Both the position numbers and the translations under genes were made by a program. A DNA stretch of 55,840 bases from an uncultured Lachnospiraceae bacterium. GTDB lineage: Bacteria > Bacillota > Clostridia > Lachnospirales > Lachnospiraceae. The stretch lies in NCBI GenBank assembly GCA_902789175.1, contig CADANF010000011.1, forward strand, positions 1 through 55,840, in the 5' to 3' direction. The notes beneath the pieces were generated by a model. The model saw only the letters and a program-made list of their open reading frames with translations. It was not told the origin of the DNA and made no database searches. Shown one piece after another: positions 18,284 to 27,209 of the stretch. Each line of letters starts with the position of its first letter. Positions within the stretch are counted from its first letter, which is position 1.

Positions 18284-18318
18284 GATTTCAAACTATATAA
18301 AGCAGGAGGGATATTAGT

Positions 18319-19392
18319 ATGAAAAAAATTGGTATGCTGACTAGTGGTGGCGATTGCCAGGCGCTTAATGCGACAATGCGTGGCGTTGCCAAAGGACTTG
18401 AAAATCTCTTTGGAGAAGTAGAGATTTATGGTTTCCTTGATGGTTATAAAGGTCTTATCTATGGCAACTATAAAAAGATGAAACCTATGGATTTTACCGG
18501 TATATTAAGTAAGGGTGGTACTATCCTTGGAACATCCCGTATGCCATTTAAGATGATGGAGCAGCCAACTGATGATGGTGTTGAAAAGATTCCGGCTATG
18601 ATCAAGAATTATAAGAAACTTGATCTTGATTGTCTTGTTGTACTAGGTGGAAATGGATCACAGAAAACAGCTAATCTCCTGAGTGAAAAAGGACTGAATG
18701 TTATAGGTCTTCCAAAGACTATAGATAATGATCTTTGGGGTACTGATGTTACATTTGGATTCCACAGTGCTGTAGATGTTGCTACACAGTGCATCGACTG
18801 CATTTATACAACGGCAGAGTCTCATAGCCGCGTCTTTGTTATTGAGATAATGGGTCACAAGGTAGGATGGATCACTCTTTATGCCGGAATTGCCGGTGGT
18901 GCGGATGTAATCCTTCTTCCTGAAGTGCCATATGATATTAAGAAAGTATATAAAGCAATTGACAAGAGAACCAAGCAGGGTAAGAGATTTACTATTATCT
19001 GTGTTGCTGAAGGTGCTATATCAAAGGAGGTTGCAAAACTTCCTAAGAAGGAAAGAAAAGAAGTTCTTGCCAAGTCAGAATATCCTTCAGTTGCATATGA
19101 GATAGCTGCTAAGATCACAGAAAAATATTCTTCAGATGTTAGAGTTGCCGTTCCGGGTCATACTCAGAGAGGCGGAAGTCCTGATGCTTATGACAGATTC
19201 ATTTCATCAAGATTTGGTGCATGTGCTGCCGAGCTTATCAAGGCTGAAGATTTCGGAAAACTGGTTGTAATGAGAAATGGTGAAGTAACAGCAATTCCTC
19301 TTTCAGAATCTGCAGGCAAGTTAAAATACGTCGAAGTGGATGATCAGGCTATCAAAGAAGCAAAGACTCTTGGCATATGCTTCGGAGATTGA
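18319..19392 (+). CDS. pfkA: 6-phosphofructokinase, mixed ATP/PPi-type active site
   Basis: Phosphorylates fructose 6-phosphate in glycolysis. The 357-residue PfkA-fold protein has a G-G-D loop near residue 10 and catalytic T-I-D-N-D at 134-138. The phosphoryl-donor positions are G113 (in G-G-N-G-S, equivalent to E. coli Gly104, ATP type) and K133 (in L-P-K-T-I-D, equivalent to Gly124, where Lys is typical of PPi-linked enzymes). Asn112 replaces the Asp that usually holds Mg-ATP. This G/K combination belongs to the atypical or mixed group, so the donor cannot be decided from sequence. It lies 35 bp after recR with an AGGAGGG site. A membrane-anchored protein follows after 3 bp. Confidence 0.93.
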   Translation: MKKIGMLTSGGDCQALNATMRGVAKGLENLFGEVEIYGFLDGYKGLIYGNYKKMKPMDFTGILSKGGTILGTSRMPFKMMEQPTDDGVEKIPAMIKNYKKLDLDCLVVLGGNGSQKTANLLSEKGLNVIGLPKTIDNDLWGTDVTFGFHSAVDVATQCIDCIYTTAESHSRVFVIEIMGHKVGWITLYAGIAGGADVILLPEVPYDIKKVYKAIDKRTKQGKRFTIICVAEGAISKEVAKLPKKERKEVLAKSEYPSVAYEIAAKITEKYSSDVRVAVPGHTQRGGSPDAYDRFISSRFGACAAELIKAEDFGKLVVMRNGEVTAIPLSESAGKLKYVEVDDQAIKEAKTLGICFGD

Positions 19393-19395
19393 TAA

Positions 19396-22071
19396 ATGCG
19401 TCTTAGATTATTAAAGGTCATTTTAGGAGCAGCTCTCTTTTTATTAGTATTTGTGGGAGCTGCTCTCGTGACGAATTATATAAATAACAGAGGAAGAGAC
19501 AGTGTCTCTGTAGAAATGCCGGGGGAAACGCTCCCGGCTGTTTTTAGTGAATTATCGGATGAGAAGATAAATTATATGCCGGCCTATAAGACTGTACTTA
19601 ATACCAGTCTTTATAGAGATTCCATTTACCCCCTTTCGGAAGATAAGAAGATAGTGATCCTTGTTTTGAACCGTGGAAAATCAAATGGAGCTATTAATTA
19701 TGAGCTCCGTGATGAGTCTGGAGAGACTCTCATTGAAAAAGGTGAAATGAATTATGTTGGCGATAGGGATAATTATAACCGGTATGAGGCCAGCATCAGA
19801 ATGGATCTTAAAGAGGGCGAGGAGTATAGCTTTATAGTTAAGACCAGATATGAAAAGCAGGACCTTTATTTTTATACAAGGGTGATCAGACTAAAGAAAA
19901 ATGAGCTTTCATTCCTTATGGATTATGCAGAGGAATTCAGCAAGGCTACATTTACGGCGGATAAGAAGACTCTTTCTACTGAACTTGAACAAAAGGCTGA
20001 TGAATCTGGAGGATCCATAGCAGAGAATTCAGATGAGGGTGAAGGTGATGAAAGTGCATCGATAAAGGCCGCAACAGCAACAGATGCAGGAAAGGTAAGC
20101 GCCGAGGATATAGAAGCGGTTCTTAAAAATACAAATCAGACAGAGGACAGGAATTATCTTGGAGTTGTATCTTTGGGTTCTACCTTTGAAGCGGTAACCT
20201 GGGGAGGACTCAAACCGGAAAAGGTTGGAGAGACCATAAAAACTGTAAAAGAAGTAAGTGAAAACAGCGCAGTGATCTCTTTTAGTTACGTAGTAACTGC
20301 ATTTAATTCTGATCAGTCTCAGAATATATATTACAGTGTGGAAGAGATATATGAGCTTTCATTTGCGCCAGATACAGGAAAGGCTAATATTTCTGACTAT
20401 CATAGATATATGAACAGGGCTTTTTCTGGAAGTCAGTTAGTTCAGGAGAATAACAGCATCAACCTGGGGGCGGTGGATTCTTATAATCCGGAATATATTG
20501 CTACAGAAGATTGCGAGAAGATAGGTTTTGTGGCGGATGAATGCCTTTGGTATTTTGATTATAACGAAGGATGGATAACAAAAGTTTTTGGCGAGGAAAC
20601 ATCAGCTGCTTCTCCTGCTTCAAGGGGAATGAAGAGATATGACATAATCTGCCTTAAAATGGATGAAGACTATATTGATTTTGCAGTATATGGCAGGATC
20701 CCATCAGGACAAAATGAAGGACATGAGGGAGTAGAGGTTTATAAATACAGCATAAAAGATCATAATCTTTGCAGTATTCTTTTTCTTGAAACAAATCTGT
20801 CTTATACAGTGTTAAAAAACAGTGTGGGTCGTCTGGCTACATATAACGAAAATACTGGTATATTCTATACTATAATAGGTCAGGATCTGGTGTCATATAA
20901 TACATTTTCAGATGAAGTGGAACATATTACAACGGGGCTAAAAGAAAGCGATATAAAGAGTTCAAAAGATAGAACTGTTGCAGCATTTCCGAATTCTTCT
21001 GATGAGACAAAGGTGACAGAGATAAGCCTTATAGATCTTTTAAATGGAGCTACGGATAAGATAACTGCAGAGGGAAAAATTCTTACTCCTTTAGGATTTA
21101 TCGGAAATGATTTTGTATATGGCGTTTCAACTAAAGAAAATGTTACTGTTGGTGCAGATGGCATTGCATCATTTCTTTTTGATTCTATAAATATCATTAA
21201 GAGAGATGGAAGTCTTGCGAAAAAATATGAAAAGCCGGGTGTTCTTATATCAGATCTCACATTTTTAAATAATACAATTTATTTAAGTCGTGTTGAAAAA
21301 AATGATGGAAATATATCAAAGCTTGAGGCGGATTATATTTCCTATAAGACTGAGGATAATAACAGGATAATAACCAGTGAGCTTAATAAAACATCTCAGA
21401 CTTTAAATGAGTTGAATCTTAAGTTCCCGGATTTTATCTATATGTATTCGAATCCAACGGAACGTGTTACAAAATATGACAGGAAGGGATCTACAAAGAC
21501 CACTGTAACTGGAGATATAAGTAGAGATATAGTATATGTCTTTCAGGGAAGAGGAATTGAGATGGAATCTAAATCTATCGGCAGAGCTGTTAGAAAAGTA
21601 AATAATAACGGCGGATATGTGGTTGATAGTGATGGAGATATAATCTATCGTCATAAGAAAGGCGCACTGTATCTTACAGTGGCTGGAAAGTTTGATTATA
21701 AGACAGCTGCGTCAGATGCAGAAAGCTTTACTGCCTGCCTTTATATGGGACTTGCAGCATCTGGAAATAAGGTCGAGATGAGTGAACTTCTTGATGTGAC
21801 AGATTGGGAAAAGGCTTTTGATGAGTTTGGAGGAAGTGCAAGAGGTCTTAATCTCACAGGAGCTGATCTTGATACAGCGATACTCTATCTTAGTGAAGGT
21901 ATCCCTTTTGCGACTAAGATCGATGGAAGATATGTCATGGTTGTAAGTTTCAATAATGAGGCCATTAGATACTATGATCCTGTTCAGGGAACAGAAGTAA
22001 GAGTGAATAGAAATTCTTTTAAGGAGGATGTAGAAGAGGCGGGGAATGAATTTTACCTTTATATGAAATAA
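19396..22071 (+). CDS. Large membrane-anchored extracytoplasmic protein, unknown function
   Basis: An 891-residue protein with one N-terminal membrane anchor (about residues 7-28) and the rest outside. Residues about 60-170 look like a beta-sandwich. A low-complexity acidic Ser/Ala segment (about 190-230) follows, then a long beta-rich region with repeated G-x-x-V-Y/L-Y-x-x strands that could be a beta-propeller. The last ~110 residues resemble a papain-like/C39-type fold: Cys in T-A-C-L-Y-M-G-L, then E-G-I-P-F-A-T-K-I-D-G and Y-Y-D-P-V-Q-G-T. The His normally found before the V-V-x-x strand is replaced (G-R-Y-V-M-V-V), so it is probably not a working protease. It starts 3 bp after pfkA. I do not recognise a named family. 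Confidence 0.8.
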   Translation: MRLRLLKVILGAALFLLVFVGAALVTNYINNRGRDSVSVEMPGETLPAVFSELSDEKINYMPAYKTVLNTSLYRDSIYPLSEDKKIVILVLNRGKSNGAINYELRDESGETLIEKGEMNYVGDRDNYNRYEASIRMDLKEGEEYSFIVKTRYEKQDLYFYTRVIRLKKNELSFLMDYAEEFSKATFTADKKTLSTELEQKADESGGSIAENSDEGEGDESASIKAATATDAGKVSAEDIEAVLKNTNQTEDRNYLGVVSLGSTFEAVTWGGLKPEKVGETIKTVKEVSENSAVISFSYVVTAFNSDQSQNIYYSVEEIYELSFAPDTGKANISDYHRYMNRAFSGSQLVQENNSINLGAVDSYNPEYIATEDCEKIGFVADECLWYFDYNEGWITKVFGEETSAASPASRGMKRYDIICLKMDEDYIDFAVYGRIPSGQNEGHEGVEVYKYSIKDHNLCSILFLETNLSYTVLKNSVGRLATYNENTGIFYTIIGQDLVSYNTFSDEVEHITTGLKESDIKSSKDRTVAAFPNSSDETKVTEISLIDLLNGATDKITAEGKILTPLGFIGNDFVYGVSTKENVTVGADGIASFLFDSINIIKRDGSLAKKYEKPGVLISDLTFLNNTIYLSRVEKNDGNISKLEADYISYKTEDNNRIITSELNKTSQTLNELNLKFPDFIYMYSNPTERVTKYDRKGSTKTTVTGDISRDIVYVFQGRGIEMESKSIGRAVRKVNNNGGYVVDSDGDIIYRHKKGALYLTVAGKFDYKTAASDAESFTACLYMGLAASGNKVEMSELLDVTDWEKAFDEFGGSARGLNLTGADLDTAILYLSEGIPFATKIDGRYVMVVSFNNEAIRYYDPVQGTEVRVNRNSFKEDVEEAGNEFYLYMK

Positions 22072-22252
22072 ATTGGATATGTGAAAAAATGTGAAAACCA
22101 CGTAAATTCGCGGTTTGCGAGCACTGGTCACAGAAAGTTCACAATTAAATCACAAAAATGACTATACTTTTTCATAATTTTCTAGTATTGTCTAATTGTT
22201 CCAATTTTGAAGGAATCTATACCTTCCCCCACATTTTTCATACCTTTTTTTT

Positions 22253-22278
22253 AGGGCCGTCTGTTCTTGACGGCTCTT
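22253..22278 (+). terminator. Terminator after the 891-residue protein gene
   Basis: The AGGGCCGTC and GACGGCTCT arms pair with one G-U around a TGTTCTT loop. They are followed by a T-rich stretch (TCTTCTTATTTTCTTT). Confidence 0.7.
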
Positions 22279-22336
22279 CTTATTTTCTTTGAATAAGTTC
22301 GTTGCACTTGTTGTCTGCCTATTTTTTCAGCTATCG

Positions 22337-22365
22337 TTGTCATAAGAAAAATCATGTGTTAATAT
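22337..22365 (+). promoter_or_regulatory. SigA-type promoter of lysA
   Basis: TTGTCA (22337-22342), a 17-nt spacer and TAATAT (22360-22365) lie 50 bp before the lysA ATG. Confidence 0.65.
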
Positions 22366-22414
22366 GTAAAACAATTAAGTTTTAAAGAATACTAGGAAGA
22401 AGGAGACTCGTACA

Positions 22415-23671
22415 ATGAAAACACCATTTGTTACAAAAGAACAGATTGAAGACATCGTAAAGAAATATCCTACACCTTTTCATATTTATGATGAAAAGCA
22501 GATCAGGGAAAATGCTAAAAAGATGTATAAAGCTTTTTCTTGGAATAAGGGATTTAAGGAATATTTTGCAGTTAAAGCAACTCCAAATCCAACAATCTTA
22601 AAGATACTTCATGAGTGCGGATGTGGAACAGACTGCTCATCTCTTGCGGAGCTTGTAATGTCAGAGAGATGTAATATCATGGGAAATGATATCATGTTTT
22701 CATCAAACGATACTCCGGCCGAAGAATTTGCATATGCAGCAAAACTTGGGGCAACTATAAATCTTGATGATATAACTCATATTGATATGCTGAAGGAAAC
22801 ATGTGGAATTCCAAAGAGAATTTCCTGTCGTTTTAATCCAGGTGGAAAATTTGCCATTGCTAATACCATAATGGACAATCCGGGTGATGCTAAGTATGGT
22901 ATGACACCTGAGCAGATCATTGAAGCATATAAGAGACTTAAAGATGAAGGCGCAGAGGAATTTGGTATGCATGCCTTCCTTGCAAGTAATACAGTTACAA
23001 ATGATTACTATCCTACGCTTGCAAAAATCCTCTTTGAAATGGCAGTAAAGATCAAGGAAGAAACAGGAGTAAAGCTTTCATTTATCAACCTCTCAGGAGG
23101 TATCGGAATACCATATAAGCCTGATCAGGAAGGAAATGATATCGAAAAGATCGCTGAGGGTGTTCATAAGGTTTATGATGAAGTTCTTGTTCCGGCTGGT
23201 ATGGGAGACGTAGCTATCTTTACTGAGTCAGGAAGATTTATGCTGGCACCATATGGACATCTTGTTACAAAGGCAATTCATGAAAAACATACTTATAAAG
23301 AGTATATTGGTGTAGATGCCTGTGCTGCAAATCTTATGAGACCAGCTATGTATGGAGCATATCACCATATCACCGTACTTGGAAAAGAGGATCAGCCTTT
23401 AGATCATAAGTATGATATTACTGGTTCTCTTTGCGAGAATAATGATAAATTTGCTATTGATAGAATGCTTCCAAAGATTGATATGGGAGATTATCTTGTG
23501 ATCCATGATACAGGAGCTCATGGCTTTGCAATGGGTTATAACTATAATGGAAGACTTTGGTCTGCTGAGCTTCTTCTTCGTGAAGATGGTTCAGTGATCC
23601 AGATCAGACGTCCTGAGACAATTGAAGATTATTTTGCAACATTAGATAATTATTGGGATATAGAATTATAA
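22415..23671 (+). CDS. lysA: Diaminopimelate decarboxylase-type PLP enzyme
   Basis: Converts meso-diaminopimelate to lysine. The 418-residue fold-III PLP enzyme has the PLP Lys in Y-F-A-V-K-A-T-P near residue 52. The phosphate loop is S-G-G-I-G-I-P-Y, E-S-G-R-F follows, and the second-subunit Cys lies in G-S-L-C-E-N-N-D. The usual H-x-G-S-Q after the barrel strand is replaced by H-A-F-L-A-S-N-T, so this is a divergent LysA branch. Another amino-acid decarboxylase of the same fold is possible but less likely. The AGAAGGAG ribosome binding site is strong. The gene is monocistronic, with a terminator shared with the convergent cyclophilin gene. Confidence 0.85.
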   Translation: MKTPFVTKEQIEDIVKKYPTPFHIYDEKQIRENAKKMYKAFSWNKGFKEYFAVKATPNPTILKILHECGCGTDCSSLAELVMSERCNIMGNDIMFSSNDTPAEEFAYAAKLGATINLDDITHIDMLKETCGIPKRISCRFNPGGKFAIANTIMDNPGDAKYGMTPEQIIEAYKRLKDEGAEEFGMHAFLASNTVTNDYYPTLAKILFEMAVKIKEETGVKLSFINLSGGIGIPYKPDQEGNDIEKIAEGVHKVYDEVLVPAGMGDVAIFTESGRFMLAPYGHLVTKAIHEKHTYKEYIGVDACAANLMRPAMYGAYHHITVLGKEDQPLDHKYDITGSLCENNDKFAIDRMLPKIDMGDYLVIHDTGAHGFAMGYNYNGRLWSAELLLREDGSVIQIRRPETIEDYFATLDNYWDIEL

Positions 23672-23690
23672 TCTGATGAGCATAAAAAAA

Positions 23691-23722
23691 TAAAGGGTGC
23701 CGCTCGATAAGCGTCACCCTTT
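23691..23722. terminator. Bidirectional terminator between lysA and cyclophilin
   Basis: An AAAGGGTG-CGCT stem pairs with AGCG-CACCCTTT around CGAT, with one internal mismatch. An A-run precedes it and a TTTTCC follows. Confidence 0.75.
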
Positions 23723-23729
23723 TCCTCAC

Positions 23730-24251
23730 TTATAAGGTTTCTGGTTCAGGATAATCCTCGCCCAATGTATCAACTGTAACTTCTTTCATTACAACTGGTT
23801 CAAGTGGACTGTCCTGCCATCCTGTAGGAGTTGTAGCAATCTTATCAACTACATCCATTCCTTCGATAACCTGACCGAAAGCAGCATACTGTCCGTCAAG
23901 GTGAGGGGCAGCTTTATGCATGATAAAGAACTGAGATCCGGCTGAATCGGGATTCATAGCGCGGGCCATTGAAAGAACTCCTGGCTCGTGAAGAAGGTCA
24001 TTAGCTGCAAACCCGTTTCGACTGAATTCGCCTTTGATAGAGTATCCTGGTCCACCGGTTCCGATTCCGTCCGGATCACCACCCTGGATCATAAAACCTT
24101 TGATGATTCTGTGAAATGTAAGGCCGTTATAAAAGCCTTTTTTTACAAGAGAAATAAAATTGTTTACTGTGTTTGGAGCCTTTTCAGGATACAGCTCAGC
24201 CTTAATGATAGAGCCGTCGTTCATAGTAAATGTAACTATTGGATATGCCAT
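23730..24251 (-). CDS. Peptidyl-prolyl cis-trans isomerase (cyclophilin)
   Basis: Catalyses proline isomerisation in protein folding. The 173-residue single-domain cyclophilin has N-F-I-S-L-V-K-K-G-F-Y, F-H-R-I-I-K-G-F-M-I-Q-G-G-D-P and G-S-Q-F-F-I-M-H, the core active-site motifs with the catalytic Arg in F-H-R. No signal peptide is present, so it is cytosolic. AAGGAAC lies upstream of the start. It is divergent from mltG, sharing the AT-rich 24252-24372 spacer. Confidence 0.95.
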   Translation of the reverse strand: MAYPIVTFTMNDGSIIKAELYPEKAPNTVNNFISLVKKGFYNGLTFHRIIKGFMIQGGDPDGIGTGGPGYSIKGEFSRNGFAANDLLHEPGVLSMARAMNPDSAGSQFFIMHKAAPHLDGQYAAFGQVIEGMDVVDKIATTPTGWQDSPLEPVVMKEVTVDTLGEDYPEPETL

Positions 24252-24270
24252 TTATTCACCGTTCCTTTTC

Positions 24271-24302
24271 TTGAAATTGTATATAAAAGATGGTAGTATA
24301 AT
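24271..24302 (+). promoter_or_regulatory. Candidate promoter of the mltG-FHA-kinase gene run
   Basis: TTGAAA (24271-24276) is followed by TAGTAT at 17 nt (24294-24299), overlapping TATAAT (24297-24302) at 20 nt. The spacing is ambiguous, but this is the only good candidate upstream of mltG. Confidence 0.4.
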
Positions 24303-24372
24303 ATCATTATATTATAATTACTTCAAGTGTACCCTTTTTAAGGGGGGACGCGGGTTTTACGAGGAAAAAACA

Positions 24373-25488
24373 TTGGTTAAATTTGTCAAATGGATGATTG
24401 GAATTGTAGCGGCAATGCTACTTTTTATTGTTGTCGCAACATATATAGGAGACCTTAAGGTTGCCTATAACAATGAACTTACTAATACAGCGACTACGAA
24501 GGGGGAAGATGTAACTATTACAATCCCGGAGGGATCATCATCAAAGGAGATAGCAAAAATTCTTAAGGCCAATGGTCTTATAAAATTTGAGAAAGCGTTT
24601 CTTGAAAGACTGCAGGATTCAGAATATGCAGGACGTCTTCAGGCTGGAACATATACCCTTAATACAGGCATGAATACTCTTGATATGATGGCTATGATGA
24701 GCGTAGCTGTTGACTCTGATGCTGTGCTTCAGAAACTTGTTGTTCCGGAAGGTTTTACTGTTGATCAGATAGCAGAGAGATGTGAAGAACAGGATATCTG
24801 TTCTGCAAAAGAATTTAAAAATGCATGTCGGTCTGTGACAAAATCTGATTTTAAATATTTAGAGGATGTTCCGGAAGGTGCAAATGTCAGATATAAGGTT
24901 GAAGGGTATCTTTTCCCGGCTACATATGACATTACAAAAGATACAACAGCAGAATCGCTTGTGGCATGGATGTTAGATACATTTAAAGCTAATTACACAG
25001 AAGAAATGCAGGCTAAGGCTAGTGAGATGGGGCTTACATCATACGATGTGGTGAATCGTGCGGCTATGATCGAACGTGAATGTAAATATGAACAGGAACG
25101 TCCAAGAATTGCAGGAGTTATCAATAATCGTTTAGATGAAGATATGAAGCTGCAGATAGATTCAACTGTACTTTATCCTTTGACAGATGGCTTATACAAT
25201 AAGTCAGAAGTAACATATGGGGATCTTGAAGTTGAATCACCATATAATACATATAAATATTCGGGAATGCCGGTTGGACCAATATGTAATCCTGGTCTTT
25301 CATGTATAAATGCGGTACTTAATCCTGAAAGCCATGAGTATTTATATTACCATGTAATCAACGAAGAAACTGGTGAACATGAATTCTATGAGACATATGA
25401 AGAACATATGGATTCTCAGGGAGGGGATGGCGCTGAGAGTTCAAATTCAGATGAGAGCGAAGGCTCAGATGATTCAGATGACGAATAG
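24373..25488 (+). CDS. mltG: Endolytic murein transglycosylase MltG (YceG family)
   Basis: Cuts nascent peptidoglycan glycan strands at the membrane. One N-terminal membrane segment (W-M-I-G-I-V-A-A-M-L-L-F-I-V-V) is followed by a LysM-like part (I-P-E-G-S-S-S-K-E-I-A) and the catalytic domain. The Glu lies in M-I-E-R-E-C, followed by R-I-A-G-V-I-N-N-R-L and M-K-L-Q-I-D-S-T-V-L-Y-P-L. The frame is open upstream to 24160, but that lies across the divergent cyclophilin start. The TTG at 24373 is chosen (371 residues) because GAGG lies 8 nt before it and the membrane segment begins right after. The C-terminus is an acidic Ser/Asp/Glu tail. It is the first gene of the phospho-signalling gene run. 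Confidence 0.9.
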   Translation: MVKFVKWMIGIVAAMLLFIVVATYIGDLKVAYNNELTNTATTKGEDVTITIPEGSSSKEIAKILKANGLIKFEKAFLERLQDSEYAGRLQAGTYTLNTGMNTLDMMAMMSVAVDSDAVLQKLVVPEGFTVDQIAERCEEQDICSAKEFKNACRSVTKSDFKYLEDVPEGANVRYKVEGYLFPATYDITKDTTAESLVAWMLDTFKANYTEEMQAKASEMGLTSYDVVNRAAMIERECKYEQERPRIAGVINNRLDEDMKLQIDSTVLYPLTDGLYNKSEVTYGDLEVESPYNTYKYSGMPVGPICNPGLSCINAVLNPESHEYLYYHVINEETGEHEFYETYEEHMDSQGGDGAESSNSDESEGSDDSDDE

Positions 25489-25546
25489 TTTTTATGCATA
25501 CCATTAAATAAAAGTACGGACACTGTAAATTTAGGAGGTTTTGGTT

Positions 25547-27172
25547 ATGAGAAGCTTTAGCTTTAAAGCAAGAAATATAGGAGATGAACATTATCTTACC
25601 TACACAATGGGGGAAGGAACAGAAGTTGACGAAGATGTCCTTAACTATTGCGAGGAAAATGAAATAAAAGGACTTGTAAAGATTATTTATGAGGAAGATG
25701 ATGACTATGATTATCTTACTTATGACATAACAGGAAAGGTTTCTCTTGATAAATTTCAGCAGAAGCCATTTAAAAAGGAACAGGCTCTTAAGATTATAAG
25801 AAATATAGCCCTTGGAATCATTGATTGTAAGGAACAGGCTATAAAGATCTCATATCTTTTACTTAATAGAGGGTTCATTTATGTTGATCCACAGACATTA
25901 AATGTCCAGTTTATCTGTCTTCCTGTTGAGAGTAGTGCTTCAGTAGCGACAGAGTTTAAGGGATTTATAAGACAGTTCATTGCTTCGAGTCAGTATGACA
26001 TTGAAGAAGATCTCACATATGTAGGTCAGCTGCTCACATATATCAACGGTGAGGGGTTCAATTTAAGAGGCATTATAGGTCTTTCTGAAGCTCTTATGGA
26101 GGATGCCGGAATTGAATATGAAGCTGAAGATGATGCAATTGCAACCGGCGAAGGTGAAGAAGTTGTGATTGTTACAGAGCAGCCAACGGAGAGTGTTGGA
26201 AGTGTTATGGATAATCTTGGAGATGCAAATGCTCCACTTCCAGAAATCGGTGATGATGAGGAAGAAGATGTTGAAGATGAGGATGTTGATGTGGCAGATA
26301 TTGATGCTGCAGACATTCCAATTCCTGCAGTAAAGGCTGAGGAGCCAGTTCAGGAAGAAACTGAGGAAACAGCTGATGAAGATGAAGGAATCGAACTTGA
26401 AGAAGTAAAAGAAGTAAAAGAAGAGACTGAAGAAGTCGTTAAAAATAATAAATACAGCCTTGTTGCTGATGAAGAAACAGACGAAGACGATGAAGAAGAT
26501 GAGGAGTCACAGCGTATGGCTGCAATGGACGATAACGCTCAGGCGGCTATCGAGGCCAGAATAAAAGCTCTCGCAAATGGCGAAGTTGCTTCAAAGAGTG
26601 AGGCTAAGGCTAAAGCTGAAAGTGATGTACTTAAGTCTGAAAAACCAGAGATGAAGACTAAGATAAAAATCAATCGTGCAGCTATAGTACAGAGTGCAGC
26701 ACAGAATACAGAGGAAGCTGAGGCTGCTGCAACAGAAGAAGAAAAGACATCTGCTGAAGATGAAGTTAATGTATCAGAGGAGGGGGCTGAGACGGAGACA
26801 ACAGTGACAGCAGAACCAGAGACACCAGAGAAGCCGGTGAAAGTTACAAGCTTAACTGGTAAGGAAGGGGCTATCAAAGTTAATCCTTACCTTGTAAGAG
26901 TAACAACAGAAGAAAAGACTATCATCAATAAAGATGTCTTTAAGATTGGTAAAGCTAATCGTGGTGTAGATTATCATATAAGTGGTAACGGAGCTATATC
27001 AAGACAGCATGCGGTGATCACAAAGAAAAAAGATGGCTATTATATCAAAGATAATAAGTCAACTAACCACACATATGTAAACGATAAAAAACTCGAAGAT
27101 GGGGAAGAAATCAAACTTCATAAGGATGATATTGTAAGATTCGCAGATGACGAATATACATTCAAATACTAA
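25547..27172 (+). CDS. DUF6382-like and FHA domain protein, reader 1
   Basis: A cytosolic phosphothreonine reader of 541 residues. About residues 1-175 form a folded domain (S-F-K-A-R-N at the start, then L-L-N-R-G-F-I-Y-V-D-P). The same domain heads the next gene and resembles the DUF6382 region found before FHA domains in clostridia. Residues about 180-440 are very acidic and probably disordered. The last ~90 residues are an FHA domain: F-K-I-G-K, then G-A-I-S-R-Q-H-A and N-K-S-T-N-H-T-Y-V-N. The usual S-x-x-H and N-x-T-x-N residues are present. The ATG at 25547 has AGGAGG 8 nt upstream; an in-frame TTG 6 nt earlier is less likely. The gap after mltG is 58 bp. Confidence 0.85.
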   Translation: MRSFSFKARNIGDEHYLTYTMGEGTEVDEDVLNYCEENEIKGLVKIIYEEDDDYDYLTYDITGKVSLDKFQQKPFKKEQALKIIRNIALGIIDCKEQAIKISYLLLNRGFIYVDPQTLNVQFICLPVESSASVATEFKGFIRQFIASSQYDIEEDLTYVGQLLTYINGEGFNLRGIIGLSEALMEDAGIEYEAEDDAIATGEGEEVVIVTEQPTESVGSVMDNLGDANAPLPEIGDDEEEDVEDEDVDVADIDAADIPIPAVKAEEPVQEETEETADEDEGIELEEVKEVKEETEEVVKNNKYSLVADEETDEDDEEDEESQRMAAMDDNAQAAIEARIKALANGEVASKSEAKAKAESDVLKSEKPEMKTKIKINRAAIVQSAAQNTEEAEAAATEEEKTSAEDEVNVSEEGAETETTVTAEPETPEKPVKVTSLTGKEGAIKVNPYLVRVTTEEKTIINKDVFKIGKANRGVDYHISGNGAISRQHAVITKKKDGYYIKDNKSTNHTYVNDKKLEDGEEIKLHKDDIVRFADDEYTFKY

Positions 27173-27209
27173 ACTTGCCTAATATTATTTCGAGGGGAAG
27201 GTGCGTGCA

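Larger units (their letters stand above)
22072..22414. other. Intergenic region before lysA
   Basis: About 340 bp with no gene. It contains a hairpin with T-rich tail (22253-22278) that probably terminates the upstream operon, a smaller GAAGGAA/TACCTTCC stem near 22209-22227, and the lysA promoter (22337-22365). I looked for a lysine riboswitch and saw none of its conserved core. Confidence 0.6.

Noticed and set aside
22072-22414. Lysine riboswitch upstream of lysA
   Set aside because: No conserved core motifs or matching helices; only a terminator and a promoter are visible.
24160-24372. Upstream extension of MltG
   Set aside because: It would overlap the divergent cyclophilin start. The TTG at 24373 has a well-spaced ribosome binding site and precedes the membrane anchor.
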